Below, piece after piece: positions 54,514-64,000 of a stretch of DNA of 64,000 bases. The notes beneath the pieces are model-generated. The model saw nothing but the letters and a program-made list of their open reading frames with translations, was not told the origin of the DNA and ran no database searches. Source of the stretch: Paraphaeosphaeria minitans (taxonomy: Eukaryota; Ascomycota; Dothideomycetes; Pleosporales; Didymosphaeriaceae); the NCBI GenBank assembly GCA_015832175.1, contig WJXW01000001.1, forward strand, positions 4,588,001 to 4,652,000. The letters are read 5' to 3'. The position numbers and the translations under genes were made by a program. Within the stretch, counting starts at the first letter, position 1; the number at the start of each line of letters is the position of its first letter.

Positions 54514-55848
54514 CTACAACACCCTACCTTCGACTGTGCCCACGGGCCGCTCGGTGATGCCAATGCATCCATCTACAATATTTTTTCTCGCCGCTTCGGA
54601 ACTCACATTCTGGCCGCTCAGGTAGAGCTGCCAGACAAGTCTGCTGACCCTATCGTCCTGCACGCTTCCCAATTTAGTCGTTTCACCCATCTTCTCACCC
54701 TTCTTCGTATTGATGGTGGGCTGGTACCATACACCAAATTCACCGTTTTTGTCACGTGTCAGTGTTAGAACACTGCCTTTGGACGCCTTTCCTCTCCCTT
54801 GGAAGAGGCCCTTGAACTCCTTCATCGCGAGCCCGAAGTTCTCGTCCCCAAACTCGCCCTCCTCCACTGGCTTCGGCAGGGCAATTTGCTTGTTCTCCGT
54901 GGCTTGTTGGCGGAGGAGATCGGCCTGCCGCTTTCGCACCTCGTCAGTGCGCGAGGCGATGCCGCGCATCCAGCCGTCTCTGAGATGTGCAAAATCTGTG
55001 CCGCGTGTTGGTACGACACGGAATGCCATGTCGACCGCATCGACGCCCTTTCTCGCTAGTATCGCATCCCAGATCTCTGTGCTCCTTTGCGGGTCCAACA
55101 GGGCTTTCCTCAGGTCTTCTTTCTCGCCCGGGATCAAAGCGGAGGCGGTAGGGTTGACCGTATTGATGAGATGATTCTGGAGGATATGCAGATCTGAGCT
55201 GCGCACGTATAGACCAACGACGTAGACCTGAACTTGCAGGAAGGAGACTTTTCGGATGCCCAGGCCGAGCAATTGATATTCTGCTTCGCTTTCGATGGCT
55301 TCGGGCCCAGTGGGGACGGGCAACGTAATCGTCTTGGGAAAGTAAGGCACGTATGATGTGCCAGTCTCGACCAACTCTACGGTATCTGCATCTGTGGCCG
55401 TGGGGTGTTCAGCGTCTGCAGGCGCGGCGATGACTTTATTCCCTGGGGCTATCACAACTTTCTTGCCCTGAAACGCGTCGACTGCGATACGGGGCGAATC
55501 GGTCTGTGTCGGCCGTGGAGTTATTCGACTTAGGACGCCTCTGCTTTCTTCCTTCTCTTTCTGGTCACTCTGGTTCTGTTCTTCTGGTGGTGGCAGAACC
55601 CAGAAGCGCACTAAGATCATCGGCGCAATCATTGACAACGCAGCGCCCAATGCAAGCCAGTTCCGCCTTCGTTTGAGTTGCGCCAGGCGCATTGCCTCAG
55701 CGCGGTGCACGGAGACATATTCGAGGTCGGAAATGTACTCTCGCTGGGGCTTCGATTGTTGGGCTAGGCGGCGGAGCTGTGGGCGGGGTGTAGGTGCATT
55801 GAGACATCTGAAGATTGGGCGGCGGACCGCGCGGCGTACGGCTGTCAT
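54514..55848 (-). CDS. aim18: AIM18-like mitochondrial protein, chalcone-isomerase fold
   Basis: A single exon of 444 aa from the ATG at 55,846-55,848. The N-terminus is rich in Arg and lacks acidic residues (TAVRRAVRRPIFRCL), as in mitochondrial presequences. A membrane segment lies at about residues 65-85 (WLALGAALSMIAPMILVRFW). The chalcone-isomerase-like domain starts near residue 165 with TITLPVPTG and continues with LLGLGIRKVSFLQVQVYVVGLYV and FRVVPTRGTDFAHLRDGWMRG, ending in WQLYLSGQNVSSEAARKNIVDG. Yeast Aim18 and Aim46 are inner-membrane proteins with this fold; heme binding is reported for them, and the present copy's activity is unknown. The gene is divergent from nse3 with only 180 bp between start codons. 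Confidence 0.88.
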   Translation of the reverse strand: MTAVRRAVRRPIFRCLNAPTPRPQLRRLAQQSKPQREYISDLEYVSVHRAEAMRLAQLKRRRNWLALGAALSMIAPMILVRFWVLPPPEEQNQSDQKEKEESRGVLSRITPRPTQTDSPRIAVDAFQGKKVVIAPGNKVIAAPADAEHPTATDADTVELVETGTSYVPYFPKTITLPVPTGPEAIESEAEYQLLGLGIRKVSFLQVQVYVVGLYVRSSDLHILQNHLINTVNPTASALIPGEKEDLRKALLDPQRSTEIWDAILARKGVDAVDMAFRVVPTRGTDFAHLRDGWMRGIASRTDEVRKRQADLLRQQATENKQIALPKPVEEGEFGDENFGLAMKEFKGLFQGRGKASKGSVLTLTRDKNGEFGVWYQPTINTKKGEKMGETTKLGSVQDDRVSRLVWQLYLSGQNVSSEAARKNIVDGCIGITERPVGTVEGRVL

Positions 55849-56028
55849 TGTGTTCTATTGCGGCAATGGGCTGGCCGCATAGGTAGACGTGAACTGATGG
55901 AGATGCTGACTGGCGGGCGATGATGTCGGCGCCAAGGGGAGCTTAGCGCGGGACGCGTCCAGGCGCGTTCACAAGTTGACCGCACATTTCAACTGGTATA
56001 CTCTTCTGCCAGGCCAGTTAGACACACA
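55849..56028. promoter_or_regulatory. Short divergent promoter, aim18 / nse3
   Basis: Only 180 bp separate the two start codons, so promoter elements are probably shared. No TATA-like box is obvious. Confidence 0.55.
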
Positions 56029-57075
56029 ATGCCAGCCTCGTCTCGGAAACGGAGAGTGGTGAGCACAAAAAACTATATATTGCTTTTGGCTAATCAGTGT
56101 AGCCGATAGCAGATGACGACGACGACGAATCTACTCCCACGCAACGGCGACAGACGCAGGTCGATGACGACGAAGTAGATGAAGCAGAGCAGGACCATGG
56201 TAGTGGTAGTATCGCACAGCTGTCCAAGAACCTGGTCCGATATGCACTTTCCTGCGAGTTCTCCAGAACGCCCATTAAACGGCAGGATATAGCACAGAAG
56301 GTGCTTGGATCACATTCGCGAGCATTCAAAGACGTCTTTGCTGCCGCAAACACACATCTCATGGACGTATTTGGCATGAGGATGGTGGAGCTACCCAACA
56401 GAGAGAAAGTCACATTACGCCAGAAGCGCGGTGCGTTCCGTATATTGCTTCATTTCACCTCCGGTCTGACGAATACCAGCGGCGGCAGGCTCAGAATCAC
56501 ACGCCAAGAACAGCAACATTTGGATATTAGAGAACATCCTCCCCGAGAAGTATCGCAGCCTCTCTGTTATGGGTCCTAGCATGACCCCGGCGCCGGACGA
56601 CGGACCCGACCTACCCGACCTGGAGAGCGCATACATTGGTTTATACAGCACAGTCATCTCGCTACTACTGCTGTCCGGCGGCACGCTATCTGAGGGAAAG
56701 CTCGACCGGTTTATGAAGCGCATGAACGCCGCAGACACGACGCCCATTGCTACTACAGATAAAGCCCTCACGCGCATGGCTAAGGACGGTTATATCGTGA
56801 AGGTCAAGGAAACGCAGGGCGGAGAGGAGCTTGTGGATTACATAGTGGGACCGCGTGGAAAGGTCGAGGTGGGTAAACGTGGCGTGGCAAACTTCGCGCG
56901 CACGGTATATGGAGCCAATGTCGAGGATCTGGAAGAACGCCTGACGCGTAGTCTTGGGCTCGCTGAAGACGGTGAAGCGAATGATGTGGACGGCGAGGCT
57001 GCTGCTGCGCCTGTGCTGAACATTGAGCGGCGTTCGGGAAGACAACAAAGACGTGGGCAGGACCCAGACGACTAG
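56029..57075 (+). CDS. nse3: Nse3, MAGE-domain subunit of the SMC5/6 complex
   Basis: Exons 56029-56058, 56103-56430 and 56480-57075 give 317 aa. The first exon codes only ten residues (MPASSRKRRV), and the second starts with an Asp-rich linker. The MAGE homology domain spans about residues 45-250. It has LSKNLVRYALSCEFSRTPIKR, GSHSRAFKDVFAAANTHLMDVFGMRMVELP, then after the last splice NIWILENILPEKYRS, YIGLYSTVISLLLLSGGTLSE and ALTRMAKDGYIVKVKE. In yeasts Nse3 joins Nse1 and Nse4 on the SMC5/6 complex, which handles DNA repair and replication stress in the nucleus. The 49-nt last intron contains a CTGAC branch site. The C-terminal 60 residues are disordered. Confidence 0.9.
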
Positions 57076-57402
57076 GCGTACCGTGATGCGAGCAATGGGT
57101 GGAGGTTGGCGATGGAGAAGGGGAGCGTCGCGGTCGAAGATGCGCCACACGTGTGTGCCGATATGCAGGTAGTACAGGATATACAATGAGATACCCAGGC
57201 ATTTGTCAGCGTGCTGCGATGCCACCAACATGAGGGTGGACCTGTCGTGAGTGTGAGCGGCGCCCTCGGTCCCGCCGCCAAGTATCTAGTAGCTCAGCTT
57301 CCAGCCCATCATTGACCCGGATCCAGTTTCCTCTCCAACCGTCGCCGTTGCAACTTTTCGCCTCGCCTCCGCACACGCTGCCTCTGCCCTCCCTCGCGCC
57401 CT
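57076..57402. other. Intergenic, promoter of spp1
   Basis: About 330 bp between nse3 and spp1, both on the plus strand. The part just before the start is C/T-rich, as in many fungal leaders. Confidence 0.5.
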
Positions 57403-59652
57403 ATGACCAGCTCCAACCATGGCCTTCGCGTCCTAGACACTGGCACCATGAGCAGCATCAACTCTCTTCTCAACTCCGACGCCAAACAGGGCGACCAGCA
57501 GACGCGCACCGAGCACCTAATCGCGCCTACCACCTACGACGCCGCCGACGCACTCGCAACCCTGGCGACATTGGGCAGCGGCCAGCAGTACATCTCGCGC
57601 GAGCTCCCATCGCCAACCGCCTTCACACACCCACCGCGTCGCAGCAGCAGCTTTAGCTCCCACGCAGCACCCGTCGAGCCCTCGCCGCCCATCGAGCAGC
57701 CCCAGGCGCACTCCCCGACACTCGAACAGTATCATCACGGCTCCAATTCGCCCAAAGCACAGCGTCGTCAATCTTTAGCCCTGGCTCGCTCATCACCTGC
57801 GCCCGTTCTGGCGCCCTCTCAGAACCTTTCAACCAGCCTGCAGGACCAGACAAGCGACCTGCCAGCCTCACATGGCCACGACGCATCGCAGGCGGTGTCC
57901 CCAGCCTCAAACCCTGATGAGACCGCGGATCGTGATGAAACGCAAAATCGCGAACCGGGCGTGCCCGGGTCACCACACGATACGAAGGATGCCCCTGCAC
58001 TGAACTATGAGGCCTCTGATGCACCGGAAGAGGGTCTGTCTTCCGCCGTTTTCACGCAAGCAGTAGAGCATCGCCAGTCTATCACATCAGAGAACCTGGA
58101 CGCCGATACGCTGAAAGCCGTTGAGATTGCAAAACAAAGCGACTTGGGCCTTCGCGCAAAACGCAATGCCAGCGTCGCCGAGAGCGTGACCTCGCCCACC
58201 GAGCAGTCAAAGCCTGCACCGTCCAAGAAACGCCCTGCACCCTCCGGTGCATCTGGGGTCAAGAAGAAGGGCACTGCAACGGCGAAAAAGCCGCCATCCA
58301 AAAAGCGAAGGCTCGATTCTGAAGCAGACGGGCACACACGATCAATCACACCCTCTTCGAAGAACGCGAGAAGCAAGAGTGGCAAGAAGGGCTCACAAGC
58401 AGGCACACCAGTCGCAGGATCATCGCCGGCGCCCGATTACTCCTCCCAAGTGCACCCTTCCGATGATGAGGGCGAGTCGTCCGATAACGAACTGTACTGC
58501 ATATGCAGGAAGCCAGACAACCACAGTTGGATGATTGGCTGCGACGGCGGCTGTGACGACTGGTTCCACGGTAGTTGTGTTAACATGGAGCAGGCGGATG
58601 AAGATCTAGTGGACAGATTCATCTGCCCGTTATGCCAAGAGAAGGGCCGAGGGCAGACAACTTGGAAACCCATGTGCCGACGCGACGGCTGCCGCAAGCC
58701 TGCGCGTACTGCCAAAGGGAAAGAAAGCAAATACTGCTCGGAAGAATGCGGAACCCTTTTTATGAGCGAACAAGTACAACGAACTGCGGGTGCCAAGGCA
58801 CCGAAAAAGAAAGGTAAGAAAAAGAGTGGGAAGAACGGGGAAGAGCCGACCTCAGAAGATGATCAAGAACCAACTCCTCTCGGTGGCGTTTTGCGTGCGA
58901 AAGACCTCAAGGCGCTTATCGACCACGCAAAAGACATACAAGCCTTTAAGGGTCTGGGCTCCGGTGTTCTCTCACCTCCACGGACGGCATCACCTACAAA
59001 AGCCTCGTTCGACGGCGTCAACGGCACCGCACGGCCTGCAGACGACGGTCTCGCCCTCACAGCCGGCGAAACCGAACGACTCAACGCCCTTCACAAGGAA
59101 AAGTCCCAACTCAAAGACCGCCTCGAAGTTCTTAAAGACCGCGAGAAGTTCGTCAGCATGGTCAAGGACCAGGTAACCCGCATCGCCGACCGCGAGAAAA
59201 TGAAAGCCAAAGAACTCTGCGGCTACGACTCGCGTCTTTCGTGGTCAGATGCCGAGTTTCTCATCTGGCGGAATAGCAGGATAGGCAAGGCGAGCTTCAG
59301 ATCCATGACGCTTGCGCCGTCGCCGGATCAGCTTGCTGAGATTCCTCCTGCCAACAGCGAGGACACCGACATGCCAATGTCCGACGAGCTAGCAGCCGCG
59401 TCCGAGTCGATATGTCTTAAGAAGCGCTGCCAGAAACACGCACAGTGGCAGAAGCAGAATCTCCAAGATGCACGGTTCGAAGAAGTGGAGATTGCGGAGT
59501 CGATCCGGGAGTGCGAGAAGGACGAAAAAAGTGTGCGTGAGCGCGCGCTCCGTCGAGGTACAAAGGATAAGATGGCGCGGGAGCTCCGGGTCGGCGATGC
59601 AGATAGTGATGAGAGGAACGCAGATGGGTGGGTGGAGGTGGACAAGTCATAG
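57403..59652 (+). CDS. spp1: Spp1/CXXC1-like PHD-finger subunit of COMPASS
   Basis: A single exon of 749 aa; a second in-frame ATG at 57,448 (MSSINSLLNSD) could be the real start. The first 360 residues are disordered with basic patches (KKRPAPSG, KKPPSKKRR). The PHD finger is at about residues 364-413: YCICRKPDNHSWMIGCDGGC, DDWFHGSCVNM and FICPLC give the C4HC3 pattern. A second Cys-rich group (CRRDGCRKPA, KYCSEECG) follows at about 425-455. The later part is helical, with LQDRLEVLKDREKFVS-like coiled coil, and CGYDSRLSWSDAEFLIWRN and KKRCQKHAQWQKQNL, features of Spp1/CFP1. In yeast, Spp1 reads H3K4 methylation and supports the Set1 methyltransferase in the nucleus. Confidence 0.9.
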   Translation: MTSSNHGLRVLDTGTMSSINSLLNSDAKQGDQQTRTEHLIAPTTYDAADALATLATLGSGQQYISRELPSPTAFTHPPRRSSSFSSHAAPVEPSPPIEQPQAHSPTLEQYHHGSNSPKAQRRQSLALARSSPAPVLAPSQNLSTSLQDQTSDLPASHGHDASQAVSPASNPDETADRDETQNREPGVPGSPHDTKDAPALNYEASDAPEEGLSSAVFTQAVEHRQSITSENLDADTLKAVEIAKQSDLGLRAKRNASVAESVTSPTEQSKPAPSKKRPAPSGASGVKKKGTATAKKPPSKKRRLDSEADGHTRSITPSSKNARSKSGKKGSQAGTPVAGSSPAPDYSSQVHPSDDEGESSDNELYCICRKPDNHSWMIGCDGGCDDWFHGSCVNMEQADEDLVDRFICPLCQEKGRGQTTWKPMCRRDGCRKPARTAKGKESKYCSEECGTLFMSEQVQRTAGAKAPKKKGKKKSGKNGEEPTSEDDQEPTPLGGVLRAKDLKALIDHAKDIQAFKGLGSGVLSPPRTASPTKASFDGVNGTARPADDGLALTAGETERLNALHKEKSQLKDRLEVLKDREKFVSMVKDQVTRIADREKMKAKELCGYDSRLSWSDAEFLIWRNSRIGKASFRSMTLAPSPDQLAEIPPANSEDTDMPMSDELAAASESICLKKRCQKHAQWQKQNLQDARFEEVEIAESIRECEKDEKSVRERALRRGTKDKMARELRVGDADSDERNADGWVEVDKS

Positions 59653-61681
59653 CACAGCGCGCGGAGAAGATTGCAGCAGATATCTGCTGGACGCGGCTTG
59701 CATTGGCTTGGATCGATGCGCGTTGGAACTGGACTGGGCTGAAGTTGATTATACCCCCGTCCGAGGCGTTGGGCACGGCTTTCCGACGTCTGGGACTTTT
59801 GTATTGCTTTGCGCTATCATTGTCATTGTCTTTGATAAACGTCGTTTAGCTCTTCTTGTACCGCACGACTTGAATTTTTTGTCGGGTCTTTAGGGAAGGG
59901 CTGGGTATAGCGTTTTAATGAATGGACTGGTCGGGTGATCAGGGTTTCGCTGCTCAAGCTGATCTCGCCATTATGTCTGGGTGACATGGCATGTGTGAAG
60001 ATGGAAATATCAAGGTAGGTAAGTCGGTGCTGTACGCTGAAGGTATGGTTTTCAATGCATGTGCGGTCGTGTCGCTGTTCGTTGGGTTGTCTGACGCCCT
60101 CCGCTCCACCGCGTGCCTCGTACGCCTTTGACGTTTGATCAGCATGCTATGTTCGCCATGGGTTCTGCGATGCTAGAGACTTGTGCTAGTCCTGGGTCGT
60201 TCGTCGTGGTGTTTGCTTGTAGACGGATTTCTTCGTGGGTTTGTCGCGTCTTCGAAGGTTGTGTACTTCCACTGCAGGGCAAAAGTGTTTACGCTGGCTC
60301 TACTGTGAGATAGGTTAAACATCGAGAGCTGTTCTTAATATGCAGACTAATTAGTATGAGGCGGGATAGGGCGCAGCTTATCGTCGTATTCCTGCTTTTG
60401 GGAATGTTTTAGGTTTATGGCAGCTTATATCGTAGCCAGCTGAGGCAGGCGCGGTTGACGTGGAGGGTATGAGGATTGTTTCTAGCGGTGATGGAAATTC
60501 GATCTTGTCGTACTCATTGCTATACCGTGTCGTTTAAAATTCCGATAGTAAACATCATATTTAACCCCGCTACAGCGCCCTAAACGTGCTATGCCCTTTT
60601 TTACTTCTAAGAAAAAATAGATAAACAAATGTAAGCTCTACAGAGATTCAAAAGCCCGTCTAAAAAAAAGAACACGCGGTTAACCATTCCTCCACCGTGA
60701 TTAAATTTCATGGTAACTGTACTTCCCCGCCACAGATGAACGGCAGGGCGGAGGTGTATTCTTCGAAGGGTTTTGCTAATTCTAGGACAAATATAGAGGT
60801 GGTGCGAAGTGAGGTCAATAGAAGTGAACGCTAGTGAGGTAAGTGTAGAATTCGTATATAAAAGTGAAGGTGTAAGTTGAGATTGTAGTAAAGCCGGTGA
60901 ATATTGCAGAAGTTGACATTTAGGACAATCTAAAGGTGGCGCGTACACATAAAACAGAACATACGAAAATGCAAAACTCGTAACATGCCATTAAGACTCG
61001 CGCTCAAAGATCTAGTGCCACCATTACAGAAGAAAGAACCTCGTACATAAATGTGCCACATGTGGACACCGCTTAATGCAGTGACTTTGACTCATTGCAA
61101 CGTGGTTAAGGGCTTGTCTTAAGAACGTTTTCCGTACAGTCTTAGAGAAAATACTGTGTTGCTTATAGTGTTGGTGACACTCGAGGTGGATAGCGTTCGA
61201 GCAGCGGAATAATTGCCAAGATCCGAGTTTCACAAGGGGAGGTTCATTTAATCTTGTCTGATGCCCTCACTTTTGTTTTCATCTCTTCGGTTAGATAGCC
61301 GTGCAAGATAGTTGTTTGGGCAAGGCCTCTTACCGTCAGGACTTGCAGTATTCTCCTCACCAGTAACCGTCAAAGTCTCACTGTTGACTCTTGTGACGCA
61401 CCGCGCCGTGCAGCGATAGAGAAACATCTCCCAACGCGATAGACTAAAATTGAACGATAAGAGACGTCAATATTCATACAGCTCTATCGATATCACAGAG
61501 CGAAGTACCTACCCACCCAAACGTAATGTCGTAAACAAATATACAAATGCCTGCACCTTCTCTCGGCGATCCCTTATCCCCCTCCATACCAAATCTTTGC
61601 AATATACATTGATGATTACACAGCAAGGCTGTCCGATACCTGCCAAACGCCTGGCCATTACCCCGTGTCATGATTTACCCC
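59653..61681. other. Gene-free stretch, 2 kb, AT-richer
   Basis: No gene is supported between the 3' ends of spp1 (+) and the transcription factor (-). The part from about 60,300 to 61,650 is more AT-rich than its surroundings, with frequent stops in all frames. A TATATAAAAG-like word lies at about 60,856-60,865 with no gene after it. Old transposon remnants are possible, but no terminal repeat or domain is visible. Confidence 0.5.
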
Positions 61682-64000
61682 TCACTGCCTGCCGTTCATC
61701 GCATTTCCGTTAAACCCACTCGTACCATGCCCCCCGTTATCACCCCCAAAATCAGGCAGCACGCCATTCATGCTAATGCCCTCTTCGTAAGCGCCTGTGA
61801 AGCCGCCCGTGCCTGTCATATCGGCCCAGTCCCACTCGAGCGTCATGGGCATCTTCCATAGGTCTTGCGGCACATTGTTGAATGTCTGGTCGAAAGTGGT
61901 GCCCATGGACATGACGCCGTCCATGGAGGTCATGGGCATGTGTGCGGGATGAGGGGAGTTTTGCGGGAGCATGGAGGTGCCGAGGGATGGGGAGAAGTTG
62001 GCAGAGAGGTGGGAAGGTTGTTGGAGGTTGGCGTGGGAGAAGTTGGGTGAGAAGGGGAAGGGCTGGGTGTAATTAGTATGTGTTTATGAGACAGGAGGGG
62101 GAGACGTACCTCGCTAAAGCCGTGGAAATCCGGGTTGAATATCATTGTTTGGTCCTGCTGTGGGTTCGGCTGCGGGCTCGGTTTTTTGGGTGGTGATGGT
62201 GGTCCGTTTCGGCTGGTGGAAAGTAGTTCGCGTTCGGTGGCAGCGATCTCGGCATCCTGTTCGCTGTCGCCCTGCTTGCGCTTGCGTCTTGATGCATGCT
62301 CGCGACCCGCTTTGTCGAGCACGATCGCGGCTATGCGCTCGAACTCGGTACATACGCTCAACATTCGCTTCACGCTCCCGTTACCTATATCGCTTTTGAG
62401 TAAGCTCAAGAAGCTGACGACAAGCTTCATGAGCTTGAGGTCTGATCTTGAGCGCGTGTCTTGAGGATTCTGCAAGATATTTGCGAACAGAGTGACGAGC
62501 GCCGTGACAGGGAAGTAGATAATAAGCCAAACACAGGACTGGTCGCCTTTGGGGATATATTTGAGGAGATGTATTGAAGCTCGTGCTGCCTGTACGCAGA
62601 GCTGGGCCGACATGAAGACACGAGGATTTAGTGGCCGAGCGTTAAGGCCTTGGATGGCGAAATTGGAGAGACGACTTGTCCAGTAGCCGTGATGGACGCT
62701 CATGCGATGGATGGTGGTCAGACAGTTGTAGTATCCCAGATGTAGCACAGCGACGTGGAGGATGAGAGGCGTATGCGAGGCTTTGATATCGTGCTCCGGT
62801 CTGTACTCAAGCGGGATCTCATCTTTCCATGTTTCTAGCTCCTTGTCGAGTTCACCAATAGTGTTAAGAAGCTCCCCATCTGTCTGTTTTGTAGCTTTTA
62901 CAGAGTATAATCGCTTGTACACGTGACTTTGAATAATGGAGAAGGTGCACATCAGGCGGAACAGATTCATCTTGCCTTTGCCGTTGGCTAGAGGGATGTT
63001 GCCGATATTGTCTGGAGGGTCTTCGCTGGGAAGCTCAACGTTCATGTCATCGTCATCTTGGATTGGTGGCCGACCAGATCGTAGGCATATATCTCTGTCC
63101 AACATGTAAGCTATCCAGAACACTCGCTTTCTTTGCTCGACTTCGGATGTGTTCAGGTTGAACGCTGAGCCCTTCTTGTGTAGCCCAATGCTATGCGATA
63201 GTCGGATGGCAGCTGCTACGAAGAAGTATGTTGGTTGGGGATTGGGCGTGCCAAGGAGAAACAGACCCTGTCAACGTTAGTCACGTGAGCATGTTTGACG
63301 CGACTGTGGTGTGGGTAACGCTTACAATCCCGAGGAGTGCTTGGACACTAAGAAGGTCAGTGTTGCGCATAGTCAGTTCCACTTGTACGCTCATAGCGTT
63401 CTTGAGATATTGCCATGCCTTCTCATCTTCCTCTTGTGGTACCAGGTTGCTCATGACCCTTAGGCGATGTGCGAAGGCTAAAGCGACATTCAAGCTAGCC
63501 CACCACCCGGAACCCTCGTATGGGTCCTTCGAATAGTGTTTATCGACCAAGTGCATGAAGGTGGGCTCGTGGAATAGGGGAAACATGCAGTTGAAATTTT
63601 CAAAGTAGTCTTTTAGTAGAGAAAGCGCTTCGGCCTTGGGCGGAAGCTGCCGGTAAACTCGCCGCCTGAAGATGTCCTGGAACACGTCGGGTCGCCATTG
63701 TATCCACTTGTTGTCCTCTACTGCGGCTGTCGATATCATTTCCTGAAATGATTCGTCTCCGGTCTTGTCGTTGACCCATTGTATGCCCTTTGGTGAAAAG
63801 ATGGAAAACCCAGAGGATGATCCAATGTAGCGAGTCTCTCCGCAATTGTTCGTGACTAGCGAGCACATCATCTCTGCGAGCGCATCTTCGTCCTTTTCGG
63901 GCTTCCTGACGTTCTGCTGCTCCGGCTCTGGTGACGCTGTGCCGCTTCGTGGGCTCGGTAGACCGGGCTGCGTGGCCAGCGTTCCTTCCGGCTGCTCCGC
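61682..64000 (-). CDS. Fungal-specific transcription factor, 5' end outside window
   Basis: Visible exons are 63326-64000 (open to the window edge), 62110-63267 and 61682-62062. Introns of 58 and 47 nt are removed in phase 0, leaving about 737 aa. [19 protein letters not shown] starts the regulatory domain. It continues with [38 protein letters not shown] across the splice, and [12 protein letters not shown]..., [23 protein letters not shown], the signature of the Fungal_trans domain (PF04082). The Zn2Cys6 DNA-binding domain is expected upstream of the edge and is not seen. A basic stretch (RRKRK) and a Pro/Asn/Met/Gly-rich tail with many acidic residues could activate transcription. The regulated pathway cannot be told. 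Confidence 0.88.

Overview
The window is nuclear DNA of a filamentous ascomycete (Pezizomycotina; a Dothideomycetes/Pleosporales-type fungus is my inference). Genes are monocistronic on both strands, and most are split by GT-AG introns of about 45-100 nt whose splicing restores single reading frames. Families such as the SAT4-like rhodopsin domain proteins, GtaA-type glutaminases, GID4 with a long N-terminus and AIM18 are those of such fungi. I rebuilt exon structures by hand; wherever a full model is given the spliced length is divisible by three.

Layout. 0-10 kb: secreted glutaminase-A-like protein (-), DUF7918-like protein (-), dynactin p62 (-), complex I assembly methyltransferase NDUFAF5 (+), short-chain dehydrogenase (+). 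10-21 kb: a (TC)n microsatellite, LMBR1-like membrane protein (-), dithiol glutaredoxin (+), PP2A scaffold subunit A with seven exons (-), an amino-acid permease broken by two frameshifts (+), rhodopsin-like membrane protein (-). 22-32 kb: a divergent pair of unrecognised genes, a secreted protein of unknown function, a small membrane protein with a GC-AG intron, and an FMN-binding PNPOx-like protein. 32-37 kb: GID4/VID24-type ubiquitin-ligase receptor (-) whose first intron carries a heptamer array, and a hypothetical protein (-). 37-41 kb: about 3.9 kb with no supported gene. 41-50 kb: cytochrome P450 with a T44 run in its last intron, an acidic repeat-bearing orphan, and a GT90/CAP10-type glycosyltransferase with a many-spanning membrane N-terminus. 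51-60 kb: F-box-like gene with an in-frame stop, FAD monooxygenase, AIM18-like protein, Nse3 (SMC5/6 complex), Spp1 (COMPASS PHD subunit). 61.7-64 kb: a fungal-specific transcription factor running off the right edge.

Most genes are housekeeping or single enzymes and do not form an obvious cluster. The P450 (41.0 kb), the FAD monooxygenase (52.3 kb) and the short-chain dehydrogenase (8.8 kb) are far apart with no backbone synthase, so I do not call a secondary-metabolite cluster. The most unusual items are the orphan acidic protein with degenerate repeats, the unrecognised secreted protein, the two decayed genes, the GC-AG intron and several simple-repeat arrays inside introns or promoters. 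I did not find a convincing new multi-gene system.
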